From positions 15,857-79,856 of the forward strand of contig CAYYBG010000004.1 of NCBI GenBank assembly GCA_964470195.1: 64,000 bases of DNA, in the 5' to 3' direction. Every line of letters starts with the position of its first letter. The stretch's first letter is position 1. The translations under genes were made by a program, and so were the position numbers. This DNA is from RFPI01 sp964470195. GTDB taxonomy: Bacteria > Pseudomonadota > Gammaproteobacteria > Burkholderiales > Methylophilaceae. The notes below the pieces were generated by a model. The model had not been told where the DNA came from. It made no database searches and worked only from the letters and a program-made list of their open reading frames with translations. This document shows, piece by piece, positions 44,340-51,160 of this stretch.

Positions 44340-44903
44340 ATGAAATTAAAAACTTTACTAGCGACATTAATGTTAACGATGACAGTGTCCACGACATGGG
44401 CAAAGCCATTTGTTGAAATTAAAACCAACAAAGGCATCATGTTGATCGAGCTTTATCCGGAAAAAGCACCCAATACAGTGGAAAACTTTTTGCAATATGT
44501 CAACAGTGGTTTTTATAATGGCACAATATTTCATAGAGTCATTTCAAATTTCATGATACAAGGTGGTGGATTAGATAAAGACTTTAATGAAAAAACAACG
44601 CGCGCGCCCATCAAAAATGAAGCTGATAACGGCTTGACCAATAGCTTTGCCAGTATCGCAATGGCGCGCACTAGCGATCCCCATTCGGCAACTGCGCAGT
44701 TTTATATCAATGTAGCCAATAATACTTCCTTGAACCATTCTGAAAAAACAGAAAGAGGTTGGGGTTATTGTGTGTTTGGCAAGGTAGTTAAAGGCATGGA
44801 GGTGGCAGAACATATCTCTAAGCTGCCTACTGAAGGTGGAGATGTACCGATTCAAACCATCACCATAGAATCTATCAACGTGGTTGAAGATAGAAAACCA
44901 TAG
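44340..44903 (+). CDS. ppiA: Periplasmic cyclophilin-type peptidyl-prolyl isomerase
   Basis: This 187-residue protein has a signal peptide (MKLKTLLATLMLTMTVSTTWA), so it is the exported (PpiA-like) form. The cyclophilin core shows APNTVENFLQYVNSGFYNGTIFHRVISNFMIQGGG (catalytic Arg in FHRV), then IAMARTSDPHSATAQFYINVANN and CVFGKVVKGMEVAEHI. GGAG-like AGGAGC lies 6-7 bases before the ATG. It catalyses proline isomerisation in the periplasm. A bidirectional terminator separates it from the convergent TonB receptor. Confidence 0.95.
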   Translation: MKLKTLLATLMLTMTVSTTWAKPFVEIKTNKGIMLIELYPEKAPNTVENFLQYVNSGFYNGTIFHRVISNFMIQGGGLDKDFNEKTTRAPIKNEADNGLTNSFASIAMARTSDPHSATAQFYINVANNTSLNHSEKTERGWGYCVFGKVVKGMEVAEHISKLPTEGGDVPIQTITIESINVVEDRKP

Positions 44904-44914
44904 CAATCAGAATA

Positions 44915-44944
44915 AAAAAAAACGGCGCTTGTGCGCCGTTTTTT
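44915..44944. terminator. Bidirectional rho-independent terminator
   Basis: AACGGCGC (44921-44928) and GCGCCGTT (44933-44940) pair around TTGT, flanked by A and T runs. It serves the convergent cyclophilin (+) and TonB receptor (-) genes. Confidence 0.95.
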
Positions 44945-44960
44945 GTTTGCTGTCGATGAA

Positions 44961-47447
44961 TTAATTAGCAGGCTTGTCAGGACCACCAAAGTCATATCTC
45001 AAGCCAATCCATCCCGCTCTTGGAGCACCCGGCAATAAGCCAAGTGGGCGAGATTCTTCACCTTGATATAGACCGTTAGTACCAAACTGTGTTTCACCAA
45101 AGCGGCCACCAACATAATAGTCACGATCAAAGATGTTAATCGCTTTGGCAAAAGCTTTCCAGCCATTACCCAAATTGTATTGAGTATCTAAGTTAACAAC
45201 AAAGTATCCACCCAACTTACCTCTTCCAGATGAGCACTCTTCATTACCTTCACAACGCGGGTCATTAGCACGGTGTTGGTTATTCTCATTACCCCAGACA
45301 AACTGGTCAGAGAAACCAATCACGTTAGTACCTACGGTCCACTCAGGTGTCATTGCGTATTGTGCACGGAATTTCAACTGATGTTTTGGAATAGAAGGCA
45401 AACGATCACCTTTACGAGCAGTGTATTGACCTTCTAAATTCGGATTACCAAGTTCGGCAGCCTGCTCTTCTGTGATAGAGGTGGAGTTTCCAGGATTGGT
45501 AAATGTGACATCAGTATCATAGGTCGCTCTGATATAGCTATAGGATGCTGACCATTTAAATTTATCCATATTTCCAGACAAACCTAAATCGAAACCTTCA
45601 CGCACTGTACGTCCGATATTTTTAAAGTATCCTGCACCAGTCAAAGTATTTGCTGCAGTAAATTGAATATCGTCATGGTTGACAGCACGATACAGTCCTG
45701 CATTCCAGCGAATATCTTCAGTCAAGTTACCACGACCACCTAATTCATAGGTTTTTGCCACAACTTGATTTAATGGAGGATCATCAGCCATTTGCGCTGG
45801 TAATAGACAAGGGAAAGCAGGATTGGAACAACCCAACTCAATAGAGGTTGGAGCACGACTAGACTCACTATATGAGCCATACAGTGAGGTTGTGGTTGTC
45901 GGTGTAAAAGTTAATCCCACAGAAGGATTTAAACGAGTATAGCTATCGCGTGCAGTCAGCGTATTAGGGACAAAAGATCCTCGCAATGTATCGACGTTAT
46001 CAACACGAGTAAAATTCCAACTTGCCCCCGCGTTTAAATGCCAATAGTCATTTAACGATAAAGTGTCCGAGGTAAACAGTCTGGCAGTCCACTGCTTACC
46101 TGTTAGACCTGTGGTTTGCTCAGAGGGAAGAACACCACCACCAGAAAGATTCACTTTTCTGGATGCATCAAAAACATTCGGATTAACAAGCGCTAAGGCT
46201 TCATCATCACCATCTTCATACTCAAAAGCCCCTACATTGGCCGAGAAACCTTGTTTGAAGCGGATAATGGAATAATCATAACCAAAACCTACAATGAAAT
46301 TGTTTTTCTTTCCGAACAAATCGTCATTTTTGGCAACCTGAGTGGTAAAGCCATAAGTGTCTTGACGCGTTTTAGTACGATTCATGACCGAGCCTTTTAA
46401 TTCCTCAATATCATCGGCATCTATCGCAGTACCAATATCACCAAAACCTCTGCTTTCCAATAACTCTAGGTAATTATCAAAATTTGCATTTGAGTCATCG
46501 GTTTCCCAACCATCACCATTTCTGGTGTGACGATTAGACTTTCTGTAATAAATATTCCCTGACAACATTGTAGTGTCATTCATCCAATGCGAGCCGTTTA
46601 AGGCTAAGAAGTGGGAATAGTTGTTGGTAAAGTCTGGACGTGTGTGAATTTGATCACGATCACCACGCAAGAAAAATTCGGGTGTAAAACCGTTACCAAT
46701 CAGATTATTATCGGTTCCAATATAGGTCAGGTCTAAACGCGTGGTTTCATTCTGCCAACCAATTTTAGAGAATAATTGATTCAGGTGTGACGGTGAGTTT
46801 TTGCGCCATCCATCCTCTGTTAAATGTTGATAACCAAACATAAAGTCAACAGAACCATCCTTGGAAACACCGCCCGCTTCAATCAATGCACGCTGACGAC
46901 CCCAGGATCCAGCTTCGTATTCCAGCCCTATGCCTTGATTATCACGACCATTTTTGGTTTGAATGGCAATGGCACCTCCCAAGGTATTCAAGCCATAAAC
47001 TGGGTTAGAGCCAGGAACTATTTGCATATTACCAATAGCAAAGCTAGGAATTTTGTCCCACAGTGTCACATCACCAAACGACTCATTGACACGTACGCCA
47101 TCCACATAGGTAGATAGGCCTTGAGCATTACCCAACAAGGGGGTGGAGGAATAACCGCGGAAATTAATTTCTGGCTGCCAAGGGTTACCGGTCATATCTG
47201 ACACGGTCACGCCTTGCATGTTGTTGACCATATAATCGGCAATAGAAACACCAGGCTGCTTGTTAACATCAGCCGCTTTGACAGTTTGAATATTGCTGGG
47301 AATCAAGTTGATTGGTACACCAATGCCAGGCAATGGAGAAGTTGAGACAACCTCTACTTTGTCCGACTTGAGATCTGCCGCATTTGCCAGTGGCGAAACC
47401 AAGGCCGTCATTACAGCCAAATAACTGATTTTTAGATTTGCTTTCAT
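44961..47447 (-). CDS. TonB-dependent outer-membrane receptor
   Basis: This 828-residue receptor has a signal peptide (MKANLKISYLAVMTALVSPLANAA) and a TonB-box-like VEVVSTSPL just after it. The plug domain comes next (IADYMVNNMQGVTVSDMTG, INFRGYSSTPLLGNAQGLSTYVDGVRVNESFGDV, MQIVPGSNPVYGLNTLGGAIAIQTKNG), then a 22-stranded barrel ending in AGWIGLRYDFGGPDKPAN. It imports a scarce ligand across the outer membrane with TonB energy. The ligand is unknown; the neighbouring two-PepSY protein and MoxY-like kinase make a lanthanide or other metal complex a candidate. The ATG at 47447 is chosen because the signal peptide starts there with GAGAA upstream. A perfect palindrome and TATAAT lie immediately upstream. 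Confidence 0.93.
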   Translation of the reverse strand: MKANLKISYLAVMTALVSPLANAADLKSDKVEVVSTSPLPGIGVPINLIPSNIQTVKAADVNKQPGVSIADYMVNNMQGVTVSDMTGNPWQPEINFRGYSSTPLLGNAQGLSTYVDGVRVNESFGDVTLWDKIPSFAIGNMQIVPGSNPVYGLNTLGGAIAIQTKNGRDNQGIGLEYEAGSWGRQRALIEAGGVSKDGSVDFMFGYQHLTEDGWRKNSPSHLNQLFSKIGWQNETTRLDLTYIGTDNNLIGNGFTPEFFLRGDRDQIHTRPDFTNNYSHFLALNGSHWMNDTTMLSGNIYYRKSNRHTRNGDGWETDDSNANFDNYLELLESRGFGDIGTAIDADDIEELKGSVMNRTKTRQDTYGFTTQVAKNDDLFGKKNNFIVGFGYDYSIIRFKQGFSANVGAFEYEDGDDEALALVNPNVFDASRKVNLSGGGVLPSEQTTGLTGKQWTARLFTSDTLSLNDYWHLNAGASWNFTRVDNVDTLRGSFVPNTLTARDSYTRLNPSVGLTFTPTTTTSLYGSYSESSRAPTSIELGCSNPAFPCLLPAQMADDPPLNQVVAKTYELGGRGNLTEDIRWNAGLYRAVNHDDIQFTAANTLTGAGYFKNIGRTVREGFDLGLSGNMDKFKWSASYSYIRATYDTDVTFTNPGNSTSITEEQAAELGNPNLEGQYTARKGDRLPSIPKHQLKFRAQYAMTPEWTVGTNVIGFSDQFVWGNENNQHRANDPRCEGNEECSSGRGKLGGYFVVNLDTQYNLGNGWKAFAKAINIFDRDYYVGGRFGETQFGTNGLYQGEESRPLGLLPGAPRAGWIGLRYDFGGPDKPAN

Positions 47448-47480
47448 TAAATTCTCGTCTATGAAAAAAATACTTGGCAA

Positions 47481-47486
47481 ATTATA
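47481..47486 (-). promoter_or_regulatory. Candidate -10 box of the TonB receptor gene
   Basis: On the minus strand TATAAT lies about 34 bases before the receptor ATG. The -35 position (about 47504-47509) falls inside the CGGGA-N5-TCCCG palindrome, so a bound regulator would sit on the -35 region. Confidence 0.55.
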
Positions 47487-47498
47487 TATAAATCAGTT

Positions 47499-47535
47499 CG
47501 GGAATATTTCCCGATATTCTAGGGGAATCTCTACT
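47499..47535. promoter_or_regulatory. Operator pair upstream of the TonB receptor
   Basis: CGGGAATATTTCCCG (47499-47513) is a perfect palindrome of the form CGGGA-N5-TCCCG, followed by ATAT. A degenerate second copy, GGGA (47523-47526) with N5 then TACT, has its centre (47529) exactly 23 bp from the first centre (47506). Similar elements occur at 48259 and 49662. Confidence 0.7.
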
Positions 47536-47538
47536 TAT

Positions 47539-48204
47539 CTAGGGATCCAAACCTTTTTCTAGATCGCTTGCTTCTATTAAGCCATGTTGTATCGCAATTT
47601 TTAATATATCGATTGAGCTGACTGCATCGAGTTTCTTCTTGATAATGCTCTGATAGTTGGCAATGGTTTTTGCACTTAATTTCAAGGAATCTGCAATATC
47701 ATCTATTTCTTTACCCTCCGCAATTAGCCTAAAAATTTGAAATTCTTTGGAATTCAACTCAGCTAGAGGATTAATAGGTTTAGTCACTGTATCGATAGCA
47801 AAACTCTGCGCCACCGAAGAACTCATGAAATTTTTGCCAATCGCCACCGCCTTTAATGCGCTGACTAACTCGTCTCCCAAACTTGACTTGGTCAGATACC
47901 CTTTTGCACCAGCTTTCAGACAATGAGAAACAAAAGGTCCACGCTCATACATGGATAAAATAATGACTTTGGCACTTGGATTTTTGGTGAGAATTCTTAT
48001 CATAGCTTCGATACCGCCCATACCCGGCATATGAATATCCATAATGGTGATATCTGGATTTAGTTTTGAATGTAATTCGCAGGCACGCTCACCACTATCA
48101 GCCTCTGCAATGACTTGAAATTCACTCGACATATCCAATAATCTGCGGGCACCGGAACGAACAATCATATGGTCATCAACCAACATTACGGTGATCTGAT
48201 TCAT
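47539..48204 (-). CDS. NarL/FixJ-type response regulator (copy 1)
   Basis: This 221-residue protein has a receiver domain (MLVDDHMIVRSGARRLL with the acidic pair Asp10-Asp11, phosphorylatable Asp56 in DITIMDIHMPGMGG, and Lys in GYLTKSSL). The C-terminal LuxR helix-turn-helix is LNSKEFQIFRLIAEGKEIDDIADSLKLSAKTIANYQSIIKKKL. It is a transcription factor activated by phosphorylation. It closely resembles the regulator at 51142 but has no kinase gene next to it. It is upstream of, and on the same strand as, the TonB receptor, with 91 bases and an operator between them. It diverges from the membrane LuxR gene. Confidence 0.93.
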   Translation of the reverse strand: MNQITVMLVDDHMIVRSGARRLLDMSSEFQVIAEADSGERACELHSKLNPDITIMDIHMPGMGGIEAMIRILTKNPSAKVIILSMYERGPFVSHCLKAGAKGYLTKSSLGDELVSALKAVAIGKNFMSSSVAQSFAIDTVTKPINPLAELNSKEFQIFRLIAEGKEIDDIADSLKLSAKTIANYQSIIKKKLDAVSSIDILKIAIQHGLIEASDLEKGLDP

Positions 48205-48231
48205 TCGCTATCCTAAGCATGCATTGAGAGA

Positions 48232-48309
48232 GGGATTTGCATATTATCCCCTTGCATTTGGGATTTCTTCCCGACTTAGTCAGTTAACTCATTATCAGGA
48301 AAAAATCCT
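48232..48309. promoter_or_regulatory. Operator-like palindromes in the divergent regulator region
   Basis: GGGATTTCTTCCC (48260-48272) has the GGGA-N5-TCCC form. AGGAAAAAATCCT (48297-48309) has the related nGGA-N5-TCCn symmetry. A GGGA half site (48232-48235) and a TCCC half site (48247-48250) lie beside them. These sit between the divergent response regulator and membrane LuxR genes. Confidence 0.5.
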
Positions 48310-48383
48310 AAAAAAAATGTGCTAACTTTTATAAGTGAAATATTGCAGGTCTATCCATTGTTGAATTGATTGCTGAGAAGTGC

Positions 48384-48929
48384 ATGAAAAAATTTATTCG
48401 AGTGATTCAGTCAAATCTTGGCACCCGCTCTTCTGTCTCCTTTGTGCTCACCTTAATTTCGGTTTTAGCATTGTTCTTGGTTGATGTTATTTGGGATACC
48501 AATGAGAGAATATCTTTACGCCACTTGGTCACCGACTTATTTATTATTCTTGGCGTCATCTACTTAGCTTGCTGGATTTGGCAACGCTATAAAAAAGATA
48601 TCGCTAGTCATCATGTTGTGCAAAAGAAACTAAGCAAAACCAACGAGTTGCTTAAGCATCAATCGCTGCAACACAAAAAGCTTAAGGCTGGAATAGCCTC
48701 GCATATCCAATCAGTATTTGACGAGTGGAAGCTGAGCACAACTGAACGCGAAATTGCATTAATGATTATCAAGGGATACAGCTTGGATGAGATTGCCAAA
48801 ATGCGCCATAAATCTGAACGCACCATACGCGATCAGGCAGCCACCATTTATCGAAAAGCCCATGTAAAAAACAGAATAGAACTGACTTCTTATTTTATTG
48901 AAGACATCATCCATCTCGAAAATTCATAA
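48384..48929 (+). CDS. Membrane-anchored LuxR-type HTH protein
   Basis: This 181-residue protein has two predicted transmembrane helices (VSFVLTLISVLALFLVDVIW and LVTDLFIILGVIYLACWIW). A charged, probably coiled-coil stretch follows (VQKKLSKTNELLKHQSLQHKKLKAG), then a C-terminal LuxR/GerE helix-turn-helix (WKLSTTEREIALMIIKGYSLDEIAKMRHKSERTIRDQAATIYRKA). It has no receiver domain. The topology suggests a DNA-binding protein held at the inner membrane and perhaps signalling directly from the envelope. The ATG at 48384 is used; an in-frame TTG lies at 48366. It lies between the two response-regulator systems and just upstream of the PepSY gene. I do not know a characterised homologue. Confidence 0.8.
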   Translation: MKKFIRVIQSNLGTRSSVSFVLTLISVLALFLVDVIWDTNERISLRHLVTDLFIILGVIYLACWIWQRYKKDIASHHVVQKKLSKTNELLKHQSLQHKKLKAGIASHIQSVFDEWKLSTTEREIALMIIKGYSLDEIAKMRHKSERTIRDQAATIYRKAHVKNRIELTSYFIEDIIHLENS

Positions 48930-48975
48930 TAGATTGCATACACAATATCCAATATCAAGTTACGTCCTCTGTCGT

Positions 48976-49009
48976 ATTCCGATATTGATTTTTCCCAGAT
49001 AACATCCCG
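48976..49009. promoter_or_regulatory. Half-sites of the shared operator upstream of the PepSY gene
   Basis: TATTCCGATATTG (48976-48988), TTTCCCAG (48991-48998) and ATCCCGC (49004-49010) repeat the right half of the operator (TTCCCGATAT) without a perfect palindrome. They lie 36-70 bases before the PepSY start codon. Confidence 0.4.
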
Positions 49010-49045
49010 CAAGTAATATTTTTGTTAACTATTGTGGAGATGTAA

Positions 49046-49549
49046 ATGAATAAGTTATTGATATCTTTTTTGGCATTAGGCACATTGACTAATGTTTATG
49101 CTGCTGATCTACACCAAGGCAAAATGGAAAGCTGTATGAAAGCAGCTTTGGCCAAACATCCTGGTGAAATAATTTCTTTGGAAGCTGAAGTAGAAGATGG
49201 AAAAGCTACCTATGAATTTGATATCAAGGGTAAAGATGGCAAGGAATGGGAAGTTGAATGTGACGCTAAAACAGCCAAGCTTATCGAAGAGGAAGAAGAA
49301 GTTGATGCACAGGACCCTCGATTCAAAGGCAAAGCAAAGGTTTCACTAGAAGATGCCAAAAAAGCAGCTTTAGCAGCTAAACCAGGCGAAGTGATTGAAA
49401 CAGAAACATCCATCGAATCAAATGGTAATGTTTCTTATGAATTCGATATTAAAGGCAAAGATGGTCAAGAATGGGAAGTTGAAGTTGATGCGGTCTCTGG
49501 TAAAGTCATCGAAACAGAGTTGGAAGTTTTCCAAATCGGTTTAGACTAA
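49046..49549 (+). CDS. Exported acidic protein with two PepSY domains (LanPepSY-like candidate)
   Basis: This 167-residue protein has a signal peptide (MNKLLISFLALGTLTNVYA) and two tandem PepSY-like repeats. Repeat 1 is at residues about 28-88 (ALAKHPGEIISLEAEVEDGKATYEFDIKGKDGKEWEVECD). Repeat 2 is at about 99-163 (ALAAKPGEVIETETSIESNGNVSYEFDIKGKDGQEWEVEVD). The linker is very acidic (EEEEEVDAQDP). PepSY domains often inhibit or bind peptides, but the two-domain, acidic, periplasmic form fits LanPepSY of Methylobacillus flagellatus, a lanthanide-binding protein. This is a structural analogy from sequence; binding is not shown. GGAG lies 9 bases before the ATG. A terminator follows. Confidence 0.8.
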   Translation: MNKLLISFLALGTLTNVYAADLHQGKMESCMKAALAKHPGEIISLEAEVEDGKATYEFDIKGKDGKEWEVECDAKTAKLIEEEEEVDAQDPRFKGKAKVSLEDAKKAALAAKPGEVIETETSIESNGNVSYEFDIKGKDGQEWEVEVDAVSGKVIETELEVFQIGLD

Positions 49550-49570
49550 TTAAAGGTTGTTAGCGTGATA

Positions 49571-49600
49571 AAAGACAAGGTTTCAACCTTGTCTTTTTTT
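49571..49600 (+). terminator. Rho-independent terminator after the PepSY gene
   Basis: AAAGACAAGG (49571-49580) and CCTTGTCTTT (49587-49596) pair around a short loop and run into eight T. Confidence 0.93.
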
Positions 49601-49661
49601 TCAATTTAGATGAATCCCCCAAAATAACTGTGTTCTAGCACTACAAGAGAATTAATTCGCG

Positions 49662-49699
49662 CGGGAAATAATCCCGTTATAAAAAGTGATTTTTTCCCG
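49662..49699. promoter_or_regulatory. Operator pair upstream of the MoxY-like kinase
   Basis: CGGGAAATAATCCCG (49662-49676) is a perfect CGGGA-N5-TCCCG palindrome. A second, one-mismatch copy GTGATTTTTTCCCG (49686-49699) follows, with GATAT after it. The centres (49669 and 49692) are 23 bp apart, the same spacing as upstream of the TonB receptor. Confidence 0.7.
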
Positions 49700-49740
49700 A
49701 TATCATGTATGAATTCTTCCTACTAATAGAGAGAATTTAT

Positions 49741-49806
49741 ATGTTCCGATATCTTGTAAACACATCTTGTAGGACAATAGCGTCTATTGATGCAAAAAAT
49801 TGTTAG
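49741..49806 (+). CDS. Possible 21-residue leader peptide
   Basis: An ATG at 49741 with GAGAG upstream opens a 21-codon frame, MFRYLVNTSCRTIASIDAKNC, ending 22 bases before the kinase start. No homologue is recognised. It may be a chance frame or a leader affecting kinase translation, since the kinase itself has no clear Shine-Dalgarno. It begins within another TTCCGATAT element (49744-49752). Confidence 0.2.
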   Translation: MFRYLVNTSCRTIASIDAKNC

Positions 49807-49828
49807 ACAAAATTCGGTATTTTTTTAA

Positions 49829-51160
49829 ATGTCACTCAAGCTCAGACTCAATATTTTAATCACCCTACTATTACTAAGCATCCTCATCGTAGGGGGAATC
49901 TTTTCTTTAAATAATGCCCGTCAGAACGCAATCGCTGAGATTCGCTCGGCTGAAAAGTTGGTCTTATATTTGCTGGAAGATGCCACCATAAAAAATAAAA
50001 AAATTCGATATCTCAACAAAAACACCTTTAACCTTCAAGTGTTGCGACATATGCGTCACATTCGTATTGAGCTGATTGATATGCAAGGCAAACTGATAGA
50101 TAGCAATGCCAACCAATTCGATAGCCAGGAAGATAAAGCACCACAACTTTTTGTCAAAATTTTGAATAGTATCTCTAAAAAATGGGAGGCATCAAAGCTG
50201 CCTCTCAATTACGATGGTCAACAACTGGGTAGCCTAATTGTGACCCCTGACCCCAGCTATGAATATGCAGAAAAATGGAAACAACTTAGAGCATTGATTA
50301 CCTTGGTTTTACTATTTTTTGTCCTGGTGAACATCACGGTCAGTTGGGTCGTGAGTTTGGCGCTCAAGCCTACAGAAAAAATATATGCTGCACTAAAAGA
50401 CTTAGAAGATGGCAATCTGGACACAAGACTGCCGCCATTTAAGACAGTGGAGCTTGAGCGTATTGGGCAAAAATTCAACGAGATGGTGGCTCAATTACAA
50501 TCCAGTATTCAACAAAATCACAAACTGAGTCAGCAATTAATTAATCTGCAAGAAGAAGAAAGAAAAAAACTAGCGCGCGATTTACATGATGAGTTCGGCC
50601 AGTGTCTGACCGCCATCAATACTGACGCAACGGTCATATTAAGAGCCTCAGAAAATAAATATCCCGAACTAAAACAAAGTGCTTTAGCGATTAGCGAGCT
50701 ATCCAAACATTTGATGGAATTAGTCAGAGGCTTATTACATACACTAAGACCGAGCGTATTGGATGAATTAGGTCTGCAGTCTGCACTTGAGGATTTAATC
50801 ACGCCTTGGAAAAAACGTCATGAACATGTGGCGCTGGAATATTATCTGGATATCGATGAGCAAATTTTAAATGATCAAATCAACATTGCAGTCTATCGGC
50901 TATTACAAGAAGCACTCACCAATATCAGCAGACATGCACGCGCCAGCAAAGTCAGTATCACAGTAAAGACTGTATCCAAAGCAACCAAAGGAAAATCCAT
51001 ATATATTCAAATTGAAGATAATGGTGTAGGTTTGGATCCCTCTCAATCTTTAGGTTTAGGACTTCCCGGAATGAAAGAACGGATTATTGGCCTAAATGGA
51101 GAAATTAATTTTATAAGTAACAATGGAACTAATATAGAAGCATGGATACCCATCAAATAA
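49829..51160 (+). CDS. HisKA_3 sensor kinase with LapD/MoxY-like periplasmic domain
   Basis: This 443-residue NarX/UhpB-class histidine kinase begins with the MoxY/LapD-type N-terminus (MSLKLRLNILITLLLLSILIVGG, then NARQNAIAEIRSAEKLVLYLLE). A periplasmic domain of about 120 residues, a second membrane helix (LITLVLLFFVLVNITVSWVV) and a HAMP domain (residues about 180-235) follow. The phospho-acceptor His253 is in ARDLHDEFGQCLTAI. The ATPase domain has LLQEALTNISRHA (N box) and EDNGVGLD, GLGLPGMKERI (G boxes). MoxY kinases regulate methanol/alcohol oxidation in some methylotrophs, but the family is wider. It overlaps the following response regulator by 19 bases, so the two are a translationally coupled pair. 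Confidence 0.9.
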   Translation: MSLKLRLNILITLLLLSILIVGGIFSLNNARQNAIAEIRSAEKLVLYLLEDATIKNKKIRYLNKNTFNLQVLRHMRHIRIELIDMQGKLIDSNANQFDSQEDKAPQLFVKILNSISKKWEASKLPLNYDGQQLGSLIVTPDPSYEYAEKWKQLRALITLVLLFFVLVNITVSWVVSLALKPTEKIYAALKDLEDGNLDTRLPPFKTVELERIGQKFNEMVAQLQSSIQQNHKLSQQLINLQEEERKKLARDLHDEFGQCLTAINTDATVILRASENKYPELKQSALAISELSKHLMELVRGLLHTLRPSVLDELGLQSALEDLITPWKKRHEHVALEYYLDIDEQILNDQINIAVYRLLQEALTNISRHARASKVSITVKTVSKATKGKSIYIQIEDNGVGLDPSQSLGLGLPGMKERIIGLNGEINFISNNGTNIEAWIPIK

